From: Actinomycetospora sp. TBRC 11914
Lineage (GTDB): Bacteria > Actinomycetota > Actinomycetes > Mycobacteriales > Pseudonocardiaceae
Length of the DNA: 64,000 nt
Assembly: GCF_012933465.1 (NCBI RefSeq)
Contig: NZ_JABBND010000008.1
Location: forward strand, 62,001 to 126,000
Direction: 5' to 3'
The notes under the pieces were generated by a model that was given only the letters and a program-made list of their open reading frames with translations, ran no database searches and was not told the DNA's origin. The translations under genes and the position numbers were made by a program. Below, one piece after another: positions 1 to 7,969 of the stretch. How positions within the stretch are numbered: the stretch's first letter is position 1; every line of letters starts with the position of its first letter.

Positions 1-249
1 CGCGCGACCGCCCAGATCCTCGAGGCCGGGGTCATCCCGCTGCTCCTGCTCGTCGCGGCCGGTCTCGGGCTCCTGTCGGTCGTGCTCGCGACGTGGCTCG
101 GCATCTGGGTGCTGGTCGCGTCCATGGGGCTGATCGCCCTGCTGGCGGTCCGCCGGGCGGGCCTGCCGTGGTGGAAGGGCCTGCTGCTCATCCTCGCGCT
201 GGTCGTGCTGGCGCTGCTCGTCGTCGGGGTGAAGACGCTCGGGCACTGA
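1..249 (+). CDS. C-terminal part of a membrane protein
   Basis: The reading frame is open from the window edge to a TGA, giving 82 residues with no start inside the window. Two strongly hydrophobic stretches (about residues 10-46 and 60-77) flank a short basic loop (RRAGLPWWKG), which looks like the last two or three membrane segments of an integral membrane protein. I do not recognise the family. A run of Leu/Val/Ala codons with high third-position GC supports real coding. Function cannot be assigned from this fragment. Confidence 0.6.
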   Translation, partial: RATAQILEAGVIPLLLLVAAGLGLLSVVLATWLGIWVLVASMGLIALLAVRRAGLPWWKGLLLILALVVLALLVVGVKTLGH

Positions 250-325
250 GGTTCGGTCAGGTGACCCTCGCCCGCGGGGCTGTTCGTCCGCTTCACTGGT
301 CCGACTCCCGACGAGAGGGCACGTG

Positions 326-490
326 ATGACCGGTTCGCCGACTCCCCCGCTGTCCCCGGCGGCCGAGGTCGAGGTGGGTATGGAGGTGGGTGTCGAGGTG
401 GGTGTCGAGGCCGACGAGGCCGGCGAGCTCGCGGCGTTCCTGGCGGCCGAGAAGGTCGCCAACGACTACCACCCGGGCCTCGAGGTCTGA
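326..490 (+). CDS. small acidic protein with EVGV repeats
   Basis: A 54-residue frame starts at ATG 326 (a GTG three bases upstream is an alternative), behind a GAGAGGG-like ribosome binding site. The middle contains EVEVGMEVGVEVGVEADEAG, produced by a 12-bp DNA repeat, and the end is helical and acidic (ELAAFLAAEKVANDYHPGLEV). It lies between a membrane protein and a flavin split-barrel gene. I do not recognise it. It could be a real small protein or a chance frame over repetitive DNA; the ribosome binding site and the non-repetitive C-terminus favour the former. Confidence 0.4.
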   Translation: MTGSPTPPLSPAAEVEVGMEVGVEVGVEADEAGELAAFLAAEKVANDYHPGLEV

Positions 491-641
491 GCCGGAGGAC
501 CGCGACCCGGCATGGGTCGACTGCGAAGGCCTCCGGAGCGACCGAGTCGCCGCGACTCGGTCGCGCGGCCACGGATCCGTCCGCTGCCGCGCCACCCGGG
601 GCCGGGCCGGCGCGACCCCTCGAGGAGGCAGACTCGCGGTC

Positions 642-1076
642 ATGGAGCTCTCCGACGTGTTCGCGCTGTGCGCGGGCGAGCAGGGCCTCGTCGTCGTGGC
701 CACGGCCCGCGCCGACGGGACGATCCAGTCCTCGGTCGTCAACGGCGGCCTGATCCCGCACCCCGTCACGGGCGAGCAGGTCTTCGCCTTCGTGACCTAC
801 GGGCCCGCGAAGCTCGGGAACCTGCGCCGCCGCCCCTGGACCGCGGTCACCGCCCGCTCGGGGTGGCGCTGGGCGACGGTCGAGGGCACCGTCGAGATCG
901 TCGGGCCGGACGACCCGCTGCCGGGCGTCGCCGAGGACCGGATCCCGGGCCTGCTCCGCGACATCTTCACGTCGGCCGGCGGCACCCACGACGACTGGGA
1001 CGAGTTCGACGCCGTGATGGCCCGCGACCGCCGCGCCGCGGTCCTCGTCACGCCCACGCGGATCTACTCGAACTGA
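642..1076 (+). CDS. PPOX/F420-type flavin split-barrel protein
   Basis: This 144-residue protein starts at ATG 642 behind a clear CGAGGAGGC ribosome binding site. It has the layout of the pyridoxamine 5'-phosphate oxidase-like split barrel used by small FMN- or F420-binding oxidoreductases: an early strand with QGLVVVATARADGTIQSSVVNGG, then a loop giving FVTYGPAKLGNLRRRPWTAVTA, and a WRWATVEGTVEI strand. Members commonly reduce small molecules with F420H2. Its end overlaps the convergent ABATE gene by 13 bases. Substrate and cofactor cannot be settled from sequence alone. Confidence 0.75.
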   Translation: MELSDVFALCAGEQGLVVVATARADGTIQSSVVNGGLIPHPVTGEQVFAFVTYGPAKLGNLRRRPWTAVTARSGWRWATVEGTVEIVGPDDPLPGVAEDRIPGLLRDIFTSAGGTHDDWDEFDAVMARDRRAAVLVTPTRIYSN

Positions 1077-1666
1077 CCCCCGTGGTGGCGGCGGTAGTGC
1101 CGCGCCACCCGGGCCCGGTTCCCGCAGCCGGCCGAGCACCATTCGCGGCGCGCGTGCTGCCGCACGAAGTACAGGACGCAGCCCGGCGCCCGGCACGCCC
1201 GCAGGTCCGCCGACCCGGCGAGCAGGTCGACCGCCTGCTCCGCCACCGCGGCGACGACGGCGAGGGCCGCCGATCCATGCGACCGGGTCACCCGCACGAG
1301 CGCCCCGCCCTCGTCGCGCTCCAGCGCCGACCACGTCGGGGCGGCGGACGCCGCGTCGTTCACGACGGCGACCGCCTGGTCCGCATCGGTGACGGGTGAG
1401 GTCCAGGTCGGGCGGTCGTCGGCGGTCGCCTCGGCCGCCAGGCACCGCAGCGCGTCCCGCAGCGCCCGGAGCCGGCGCAGCGCCTCGTCGTCGACGGTCC
1501 CGTCCGGCCGGCCGAGCCCGCGAGCGGCACCGCCGAACCACGCCCGGGCCTGCTCGGGGTCGTCGAGCGTGTCGTGCACCCCCTGGCGGTCCGCCCACAC
1601 GGTGTTCATCAGCTCGACGGGCCACGGCTCGCCGCCGAGCTCGACCGCCTCCGTCGTCACCCGCAC
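1064..1666 (-). CDS. ABATE/CGNR zinc-finger regulator
   Basis: The 200-residue protein begins with the ABATE-type N-terminus (GGEPWPVELMNTVWADRQGVHDTL) and ends with a CGNR zinc finger: CRAPGCVLYFVR...RREWCSAGCGNRARVARHYRR, where four Cys can bind one zinc. Proteins of this family are predicted stress-linked DNA-binding regulators. The start at 1666 gives MRVTTEAVELGG; an AGGAGGTG-like site precedes it. A CTAATGC heptamer lies just upstream (1676-1682) and again at 1735-1741, before the next, divergent gene. The regulated target is unknown. Confidence 0.85.
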   Translation of the reverse strand: MRVTTEAVELGGEPWPVELMNTVWADRQGVHDTLDDPEQARAWFGGAARGLGRPDGTVDDEALRRLRALRDALRCLAAEATADDRPTWTSPVTDADQAVAVVNDAASAAPTWSALERDEGGALVRVTRSHGSAALAVVAAVAEQAVDLLAGSADLRACRAPGCVLYFVRQHARREWCSAGCGNRARVARHYRRHHGGQFE

Positions 1667-1777
1667 CTCCTGGATCTAATGCCTAGGCGCTCCACTGCCC
1701 GTTTGACTTTGCCACGCCGGAGGAGGACTGTCACCTAATGCGAGCACCAAAGCTCAGCCGTTAGACGAGGAGGGGCC

Positions 1778-2680
1778 ATGGAGCGCGGGTTCCACGCCGG
1801 GGAGCGGGCGGTGCAGCAGCGGGCGGGCACGCGTGCCGAGGCCGACCGGCTCGCGGGGATGCTCGACGAGCCCGACCTGCGCTCCGGCCTCGGGCAGTTC
1901 CTCGCCGAGCGCACCTTCGCCGGCCTCGCCGCCCGCGACACCGACGGCCGACTGTGGATCTCGCCCGTGACCGGTACGCCGGGCTTCCTCCGGCCGACGA
2001 GCGCGACCACGCTGCGGATCGGCACGCAGCCCGCCGCGGGCGACCCGCTGCACGGCCTGCCCGCCGACCAACCGGCCGGACTGCTCGCCATCGAGTTCGC
2101 CCGCCGGCGCCGTGCCCGGATCAACGGGACGCTCACCGCGGCCGGGCCGGACGGCCTGACGATCGCGGTGGAGCAGGCGTACGGCAACTGCCCGCAGTAC
2201 ATCCAGCAGCGCGTCCTGGCGCCCGGGACGACGGCCCGCACGTCGGGTCCAGTGGTGCGCACCGCCGCCCTCACCCCCGACGACGCCGCGCTCATCGCCG
2301 GCGCCGACACCCTGCTGCTCGGCACCACCCACCCCGACGGCGGCAACGACGCGTCCCACCGCGGCGGCCCGGCCGGCTTCGTGCGGGTGGTGGACGAGCA
2401 CCGGCTCTGGTGGCCCGACTATCCCGGCAACAACATGTTCAACAGCTTCGGCAACCTGGCGGTCGACCCGGCCGCCGCCCTGCTCTTCGTCGACTTCGCG
2501 GCCGGCCGCGCCCTGCACCTGTCCGGCAGCGCCCGGGTCGAGTGGACCACCGGCCCCGGCGACGACGGCGCGACGGGGCGGCGCGTGGTCTTCGACCTCG
2601 AGGCCGTCGTCGCCGGGGTGCCCCTCCCGCTGCGGGCGGGCGAGGTCGAGCCCTACCGGCGCAACCCGGCCCTCACGTAG
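1778..2680 (+). CDS. pyridoxamine 5'-phosphate oxidase family protein
   Basis: The 300-residue protein starts at ATG 1778 behind GACGAGGAGGGG. It resembles the larger PNPOx-like flavoproteins: GRLWISPVTGTPGFL near residue 60, LLAIEFARRRRARINGTL near 110, and a second barrel half with RGGPAGFVRVVDEHRLWWPDY and FNSFGNLAVDPAAALLFVDF. These usually bind FMN and act as oxidoreductases of unclear substrate. It is divergent from the ABATE regulator, which may control it (inference). Its end overlaps the convergent RibD-like gene by 28 bases. Confidence 0.75.
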   Translation: MERGFHAGERAVQQRAGTRAEADRLAGMLDEPDLRSGLGQFLAERTFAGLAARDTDGRLWISPVTGTPGFLRPTSATTLRIGTQPAAGDPLHGLPADQPAGLLAIEFARRRRARINGTLTAAGPDGLTIAVEQAYGNCPQYIQQRVLAPGTTARTSGPVVRTAALTPDDAALIAGADTLLLGTTHPDGGNDASHRGGPAGFVRVVDEHRLWWPDYPGNNMFNSFGNLAVDPAAALLFVDFAAGRALHLSGSARVEWTTGPGDDGATGRRVVFDLEAVVAGVPLPLRAGEVEPYRRNPALT

Positions 2681-3417
2681 CGGACCAGCAGCGTCCCGTC
2701 CTCGTCGACGAGCAGGGACGCGACCTCGAAGCCGCGGGGGGCCTCCAGCGGCTCCACGCTCGAGGCGACCCGTCCGGCCTTCCCGGCCACCGCCAGCGGC
2801 GCGATCGACAGGCGCACCTCGTCGACGAGGTCGTCGTGCAGCAGGGTCCCGACGAGGCCGGGGCCGCCCTCGCAGTCGATCCGCCGGAAGCCGTCCTCGG
2901 CGAGGCGGGCGAGCGCCGTCGGGAGGTCCACCGCGGCGTCCCCCGCGAGCAGCACCCGCGCCCCCGCCGCCCGCCACGCCTCCTGCGCCTCCGCCGACGC
3001 GGCGGTGCTGGTGACGACGATCGAGGGCACGAGGACGTCGACGAGGCTGGTGGCGTCGGCGGGCAGCGTCCCGGAGGTCACGACGGCGAGCGGGGGCGCC
3101 TCGGAAAGGCCGTGGCGGCGGCGCCGCTCGGCGGAGCGGGCGTCGGGCCGCAGCCCGGGGTAGTCCTCGGCGAGGGCGGTGCCGGAGCCGAGGAGGACGA
3201 CGTCGGCGAGGTCGTGGCCCAGGGCGAAGACGCGGCGGTCGGCCGGCGTCGAGAGCCCGGCGCTGCGGCCGTCGACCTCGATGCCGCCGTCGAGGGAGCT
3301 GACGAAGTTGACCGCGACCCAGCGCGAGCCGTCAACGTCCTCCACCGGGTAGCGGTACAGCTCCTCGAGCGCGTCCTCGTCGATCGGTCGGGCCGGCAGC
3401 GGCCAGACCTGGTGCAT
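2653..3417 (-). CDS. RibD C-terminal/DHFR-like reductase
   Basis: This 254-residue NADPH-dependent reductase has the RibD C-terminal fold, related to dihydrofolate reductase: RWVAVNFVSSLDGGIEVDGRS at the N-terminus, VFALGHDLADVVLLGSGTALAEDYPGL in the middle, and the IDCEGGPGLVGTLLHDDLVDEV motif near the end. The ATG at 3417 shares its A with the TGA of the folP2-like gene (TGATG), indicating translational coupling; a GTG at 3429 is a less likely start. The mycobacterial homologue Rv2671 has been linked to dihydrofolate reduction, so coupling to a dihydropteroate-synthase homologue is notable. Confidence 0.85.
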   Translation of the reverse strand: MHQVWPLPARPIDEDALEELYRYPVEDVDGSRWVAVNFVSSLDGGIEVDGRSAGLSTPADRRVFALGHDLADVVLLGSGTALAEDYPGLRPDARSAERRRRHGLSEAPPLAVVTSGTLPADATSLVDVLVPSIVVTSTAASAEAQEAWRAAGARVLLAGDAAVDLPTALARLAEDGFRRIDCEGGPGLVGTLLHDDLVDEVRLSIAPLAVAGKAGRVASSVEPLEAPRGFEVASLLVDEDGTLLVRYVRAGLRR

Positions 3418-4304
3418 CAGTCCATCCACCGCTCGGCGCGCGACGGCGGTCGGTGGCCCAGGACGCTCGCGACCATCTCGACGGTCTGCCGCGTCTCCTC
3501 GACCTGGTGGGCCCGCACCATCGCGACGCCCTGAGCCGCGGCCAGCGCCGTGGCCGCGAGCGTGCCGGTCAGGCGGCCCTCGAGCGGGACGTCGAGGGTC
3601 TCCCCCACCACGCCCTTGTTCGACATCGCGAGCAGCACCGGCCAGCCCGTCGCGACGAGCCGCGGCATCTCGCGGAGCACCTCGAGGCTCTGCGGGGTGT
3701 TCTTCCCGAAGTCGATCGTCGGGTCGAGCAGGATGCCCTCGGCCGGCACCCCGGCCTCGGCCGCGCGGCGGGCCAGGGCGGTGGTGACCTCGACGACGTC
3801 ACCCATGACGTCGGTGTAGCGCGGCCGGACGGGGTCGGTGCGCGGCGTGAGCCCACCGGTGTGGGCGCAGACGTAGCCGGCGCCGTGACGGGCCGTCACG
3901 GGGAGGATCTCCTCGTCCCAGCCGGCCCAGCTGTCGTTGACCAGATCGCCGCCGGCCGCCAGCAGCGCCTCGGCGACCTCGGCGCGGTAGGTGTCGATGG
4001 AGAGCGTGAGGTCGGGGAAGCGCTCCCGCGCCCACACGAGGGTGGGCCGCACCCGGTCGATCTCCTCCTCGACGGAGACCACCGGCCCGGGACTGGCCGG
4101 CACTCCCCCGAGGTCCACGACGTCGGCGCCCGCCTCGACCGCGCGTTCGACCGCGGCCTCGGCGGCCTCGGGCCGCCAGGTGGCGCCGTTGTCGTAGAAC
4201 GAGTCCGGGGTGCGGTTGACGATCGCCATGATCAGCGCCCGGTCGCGCCGCAGCCGCCGACCGTGGATGACCATGTCGATGCCCTGCTCGACCGAGACGC
4301 TCAC
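3417..4304 (-). CDS. folP2: dihydropteroate synthase homologue (FolP2 type)
   Basis: The 295-residue protein is a pterin-binding TIM barrel: IMAIVNRTPDSFYDNGATW near the N-terminus, DVVDLGGVPASPG, LSIDTYRAEVAEALLAAGGDLVNDSW, and ILLDPTIDFGKNTPQSLEVL. The NRTPDSFYD variant matches the actinobacterial FolP2 subgroup rather than FolP1 (recalled family knowledge); mycobacterial FolP2 is reported to lack normal DHPS activity. The start is taken as GTG 4304 (VSVSVEQGIDM); ATG 4274 is possible but has a poorer ribosome binding site. It is the first gene of a two-gene operon with the RibD-like reductase. Confidence 0.85.
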   Translation of the reverse strand: MSVSVEQGIDMVIHGRRLRRDRALIMAIVNRTPDSFYDNGATWRPEAAEAAVERAVEAGADVVDLGGVPASPGPVVSVEEEIDRVRPTLVWARERFPDLTLSIDTYRAEVAEALLAAGGDLVNDSWAGWDEEILPVTARHGAGYVCAHTGGLTPRTDPVRPRYTDVMGDVVEVTTALARRAAEAGVPAEGILLDPTIDFGKNTPQSLEVLREMPRLVATGWPVLLAMSNKGVVGETLDVPLEGRLTGTLAATALAAAQGVAMVRAHQVEETRQTVEMVASVLGHRPPSRAERWMD

Positions 4305-4410
4305 CGGACCCCCGTCGCACGGTCGCCGTCGATCAGCATGACCATGCCGCCTTGATACACGTCGGGTCCGACAGCGACAACGAGAGCCCCGACGGAGATC
4401 CCCGCCGCGG

Positions 4411-4437
4411 GGACAACCCCACGGCCCCACGTTGTCC
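4411..4437. promoter_or_regulatory. BMC operator 1, inverted repeat
   Basis: GGACAAC (4411-4417) and GTTGTCC (4431-4437) form a perfect 7-bp inverted repeat with a 13-base spacer, ending 45 bases before the first BMC-H start codon. The same architecture recurs at 12967-12993 and 20939-20965, the other two outward promoter regions of this locus. The binding protein is not shown; the PucR-type regulator encoded at 4792-6900 is the obvious candidate. Confidence 0.65.
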
Positions 4438-4482
4438 GTCGGGGTCGTGGTCCCCCGGCCGGCCGGGTGCGACGCTCGGTCC

Positions 4483-4785
4483 ATGACGCAGCCGGGACGG
4501 GGGAGCGCCCTCGGGATGATCGAGACGCGCGGACTCGTCGGTGCCCTCGAGGCGGCGGACGCGATGGTCAAGGCGGCCGCGGTCGAGATCGAGGGGTACC
4601 GGACGCTGCGCAACGGCCAGGTGTCGGTGCTCGTCCGCGGCGACGTCGGGGCCGTGACCGCCGCCGTCGACGCCGGCACGGTCGCCGCGGCCGCCGTCGG
4701 GGAGCTGTACGCCTCGCACGTCATCCCCCGGCCGGCCGGCGACACCGAGGGCATCGTCGACGCGGCCGTCTCCCGCTTCCGCTGA
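4483..4785 (+). CDS. BMC-H shell protein (hexamer)
   Basis: The 100-residue protein is one bacterial microcompartment domain: [30 protein letters not shown], then [21 protein letters not shown] and the ASHVIPRPAGDTEGI end typical of PduA/CcmK-like hexamers that tile the shell facets. ATG 4483 gives a short tail before the domain. The gene is alone on the plus strand, convergent with the PucR regulator, and has its own candidate operator (4411-4437). A second, longer BMC-H gene is at 12226-12567; the two share the [10 protein letters not shown] / MIETRGLVGA core but differ in N-terminal tail, so they may form mixed facets. Confidence 0.95.
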   Translation: MTQPGRGSALGMIETRGLVGALEAADAMVKAAAVEIEGYRTLRNGQVSVLVRGDVGAVTAAVDAGTVAAAAVGELYASHVIPRPAGDTEGIVDAAVSRFR

Positions 4786-4791
4786 CCCGAG

Positions 4792-6900
4792 CTACTCCCC
4801 GTTCAGCTGCAGCAACCGCAGCGCGACGTCGGCCCGCATCCGGTCATCGTGGCGGGAGAGGTCCAGCCCGGTGAGCTGCTTGATCCGCTCGAGGCGGTAG
4901 CGCAGCGTCTTGTGGTGCACGAACAGCTTCTCGGCGGCGGCACGCTGCGAGCAGTCGGCGTCGAAGAAGGCCCGCAGGGTCCGGACCAGGGCACCGTCGT
5001 TGTCCCGGTCGTAGGCGACCAGGGGCCCGGTGACGTCCTCGATGAAGGTCTGGAGGTCGGGGTCGGAGCCCGACCCGAGCAGCAGCCGCACGACGCCGAG
5101 CTCCTCGTAGAGGAAGACGTTGTCGCCGCCGAGGCGCTGGGAGGCCGACAGCGCCGTCCTGGCCTCGTTGAAGGCGCTCGGGAGACCCTCGGCGTCGTCG
5201 TGCGGCCGGCTCACCCCCCACGACGAGCGCAGCCCGGGGGCCTCCCCCCGCGTCGAGGCGACGATGTCGTGCACCAGTGACTTCGCCGCGGCCGCGTCCA
5301 GGGACTCGGCGACGGCCACGACGAGGTCGCCGCGCAGCCCGACCAGCGCGAGGCGCGGCCCGTCCTCGCGGTCGCGCAGCCCGCGGACGACGTCCCGGCG
5401 GAGCCGGTCGGTCCGCGAGGTGTCCCACCCGTGGGCGTCGGCGAGGTCCTCGACGTTCTCCAGACGCCCGTAGAGCACCCGCAGCCGGGACCCGAGGGCG
5501 ACCCCCATCTGCTGCGCCCGGGCCCGGGCCGCGGCGCGGTGCTCGGGCGGGCCCTGCAGGAGATCCCAGAGCACCTCGTTGAGGGCCTCACGGCGGGCCC
5601 GGCTGGCCGCCCGCTCGCGCAGCAGCGTCAGCGAGCACGCCATGGCGACCTGGCCCGCGACCGCGTCGAGCATCTCCTCCCCGGAGCCGTCGGCGCCCTC
5701 GGCGGGCAGGAGGCACACGCACCCGATCTCGTCGCCGTCGGCGTGGACGGGCTGGATGCGGGCCTCGGCCGGGAGGCCGGCCCGGCGCACGGTGCGCGCG
5801 GGCCGTGACCGCGGCGGCAGCGTGTCCGGGAGCCCGTCCCCGCCGTGCCCGGCGAGCCGGGTCCCGGCCGCGTCGTAGATGCCGACCTGGCAGCGCAGGT
5901 GCCCGGCCACGTGCCGCGCCACCGCCGGGAGACCGCCGCCGTCGAGCACCGTCGTGAGCAGCGCCTGCTGCAGCTCGGCGGTGCGCCCGAGCACGCTGAC
6001 CTGGTGCTCGAGGGCGGCGTGCGCGGACTCCAGGTCGGCGTTGGCGCGGACCTGCTCGTCGTGGAGCCGGGCGCTGCGCAGGGCGATCGTCGCGAAGTTC
6101 GCCAGGGTGACCATCCGGCGCACGTCCTGCTCGGAGAACACCGACGGCCGGCGCCGCCACACCTCGAGCACCCCGAGGAACTCGCCGGGCAGCTCGAGGG
6201 GCACCGCGAGCGCGGACTCGGTCTGCTCCCGCTCGGCGAGCCCGACGAAGTCGCGGCTGATGGTGCGGTCCTCGACGTAGCGGTCGACCTTGGCGGGCCT
6301 CCCGGTCTCGAACACCAGCCCTGCGACGCCCTGCCCGCGCCGCATCCGCAGCCGCGCGGTGTCGATCACGCGGTGGCCGACGCACGACCGCATCCGGACC
6401 TCGTCGCCCTCGCGCAGCAGCACCCCGCAGATGTCGGCGTCGAGCAGGCCCAGGGTGCGGTCGGCGATGGAGAGCAGGAGCTGGTCGACGTCGTGCACCG
6501 AGAGCAGTGCCTCGACCACGTCGGTGACGATCGCGGTCTCCGCGGCCGCGTCGTCGAGGTGGGTCGCAGCCTGGTCGCGCTCGACCACCAGCCGCAGCCA
6601 GACGCACGCCTGCTCGAGCCGGAGCCGCTGCTCGGGCGTCACGCGGGGGCACTCGATCGACCACGACAGCGCGACCGGGCCGCTGTGCACCGTCCGGACC
6701 CCCGTCGGGGCGTGGTCCAGGGTGACCCAGACCGGGCCGCCCACGATCTCGGCGGCGGCGCGCTCGACGTCCTCCAGCGCGCTCGCCGGGTCGTCGGGAA
6801 CCGTCGTCAGCAGATGCTGCACGGGGCACCCCGTCCGCGGCGCGGGGATCGGCACGGCCGCCGGGCCCGGTTGCTGCGTCTCGACGCCGACCGGCTCCAT
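4792..6900 (-). CDS. GAF and PucR-type transcriptional regulator
   Basis: The 702-residue protein starts at ATG 6900 behind CGGAGGTGGG. A GAF domain lies at about residues 125-280 (RGQGVAGLVFETGRPAKV, PLELPGEFLGVLEVW), followed by a coiled segment and a second sensor-like region, then a PucR/CdaR-type C-terminus with a helix-turn-helix (CSQRAAAEKLFVHHKTLRYRLERIKQLTG, about 640-680). Family members respond to small ligands and usually activate nearby catabolic genes. Sitting at the end of the BMC gene run, it is the likely pathway regulator and the likely reader of the three GGACAA-N14/TTGTC palindromes (inference). Confidence 0.85.
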   Translation of the reverse strand: MEPVGVETQQPGPAAVPIPAPRTGCPVQHLLTTVPDDPASALEDVERAAAEIVGGPVWVTLDHAPTGVRTVHSGPVALSWSIECPRVTPEQRLRLEQACVWLRLVVERDQAATHLDDAAAETAIVTDVVEALLSVHDVDQLLLSIADRTLGLLDADICGVLLREGDEVRMRSCVGHRVIDTARLRMRRGQGVAGLVFETGRPAKVDRYVEDRTISRDFVGLAEREQTESALAVPLELPGEFLGVLEVWRRRPSVFSEQDVRRMVTLANFATIALRSARLHDEQVRANADLESAHAALEHQVSVLGRTAELQQALLTTVLDGGGLPAVARHVAGHLRCQVGIYDAAGTRLAGHGGDGLPDTLPPRSRPARTVRRAGLPAEARIQPVHADGDEIGCVCLLPAEGADGSGEEMLDAVAGQVAMACSLTLLRERAASRARREALNEVLWDLLQGPPEHRAAARARAQQMGVALGSRLRVLYGRLENVEDLADAHGWDTSRTDRLRRDVVRGLRDREDGPRLALVGLRGDLVVAVAESLDAAAAKSLVHDIVASTRGEAPGLRSSWGVSRPHDDAEGLPSAFNEARTALSASQRLGGDNVFLYEELGVVRLLLGSGSDPDLQTFIEDVTGPLVAYDRDNDGALVRTLRAFFDADCSQRAAAEKLFVHHKTLRYRLERIKQLTGLDLSRHDDRMRADVALRLLQLNGE

Positions 6901-6923
6901 GAACCCACCTCCGGTCCGTTCCG

Positions 6924-7955
6924 TTACAGCCGGATCAGCGGCTTGAGCGTAAGCCGCTCGCTCATCGACCGATACGCTTCCGGCACCTCGTCGAGCGAGA
7001 TCCGATCGCTCACGACCGCCGCCGGGTCGAGCGTCCCGGCCCGCACGAGCGCGAGCAGCGGCTCGGCGTCGCGCATGACGTCGCCGACGGCGAAGGAGAC
7101 CCCGAGCTCCTCGGTGAAGGCCCTCGCCGCCGGCAGCTCCACGGTGTCCTCCGGGACCCCCACCGCCGCGACCCGGCCCCGCCGCCGCACCAGGTCGAGC
7201 GCGAGGGCGAGGCCGCGGTCGCCCCCGACCGCGTCGACGACGACGTCCGCGCCGCGCCCGTCGGTGACCCCGTCGACCACCCCGCGCGCGTCCTCCGGCG
7301 CGGCCGGCAGCGCGCCCTCGCGGGCGGCGACCTCCCGCCGGCCGGCCACCGGTTCGACCACGACGACGACGCCGGCCCCGCACGCCTGCGCGACGAGGCT
7401 CGTGACCTGCCCGACCGGCCCCCCGCCGAGCACCGCGACGGTCTCCCCCGGCTCGAGGCCCGCGCGGCGCACCGCGGCGTAGCCGGTGGCGACGGTGTCG
7501 CCGAGCAGGACGGCGGCGTCCAGGTCGACCCCGTCCGGGAGCCCCACCAGCGTGGTGTCCGCGAACGGCACGCGCACCAGCTCGGCCTGCGCGCCGGCCA
7601 GGGGTGCCCCGAAGAGCGACCCGGTGCCGAAGAACCGCCGCTCGGCGCACTGCCAGTGGTCCCCGCGCCGGCACCACCAGCAGCGTCCGCAGGCCGTGTA
7701 GTCCGCGGCGAGGACCACGTCGCCCAGCTCGTGGCCGTGGACCGCGTCGCCGCGCTCGACCACCTCACCGGCGAACTCGTGGCCGAGGACGAAGCCGCGG
7801 GGCAGTGCCTCGTGGTGGGCGAGCACGTGCAGATCCGTGCCGCACACGGCCGCCCGGCGCACCCGGACGATCGCGTCGGTGGGCGCGCACAGCCGCGGGT
7901 CGGCGACCTCGTCGACCCGCACGCGCCCGTTCCCGGCGTGCACGACGGCCCTCAC
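6924..7955 (-). CDS. zinc-dependent alcohol dehydrogenase
   Basis: This 343-residue medium-chain dehydrogenase has the catalytic-zinc segment CGTDLHVLAHHEALPRGFVLGHEFAGEV, the four-Cys structural-zinc loop (CGRCWWCRRGDHWQC) and the Rossmann motif VAVLGGGPVGQVTSLVAQ. GTG 7955 is chosen because GGGGAGGAGGGG lies just upstream. It is 14 bases after the malate/lactate-type dehydrogenase, in the shell operon. In a BMC it could oxidise an alcohol to the aldehyde used by the acylating aldehyde dehydrogenase, or reduce aldehyde to recycle NADH; no N- or C-terminal encapsulation peptide is visible. Confidence 0.9.
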   Translation of the reverse strand: MRAVVHAGNGRVRVDEVADPRLCAPTDAIVRVRRAAVCGTDLHVLAHHEALPRGFVLGHEFAGEVVERGDAVHGHELGDVVLAADYTACGRCWWCRRGDHWQCAERRFFGTGSLFGAPLAGAQAELVRVPFADTTLVGLPDGVDLDAAVLLGDTVATGYAAVRRAGLEPGETVAVLGGGPVGQVTSLVAQACGAGVVVVVEPVAGRREVAAREGALPAAPEDARGVVDGVTDGRGADVVVDAVGGDRGLALALDLVRRRGRVAAVGVPEDTVELPAARAFTEELGVSFAVGDVMRDAEPLLALVRAGTLDPAAVVSDRISLDEVPEAYRSMSERLTLKPLIRL

Positions 7956-7969
7956 GGCCCCTCCTCCCC

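Noticed and set aside
1676-1741. A promoter between the ABATE regulator and the PNPOx-like gene using TTGACT (1703-1708) and CTAATG (1735-1740)
   Set aside because: The spacing is 26 bases, too long for a sigma-70-type promoter; the CTAATGC pair may still be an operator but the evidence is thin.
4792-7677. A 961-residue minus-strand frame running into the PucR-type gene from upstream
   Set aside because: The upstream 250 residues are Arg/Gly/Ala-rich shadow of the alcohol dehydrogenase gene, and ATG 6900 has a proper ribosome binding site and a sensible N-terminus.
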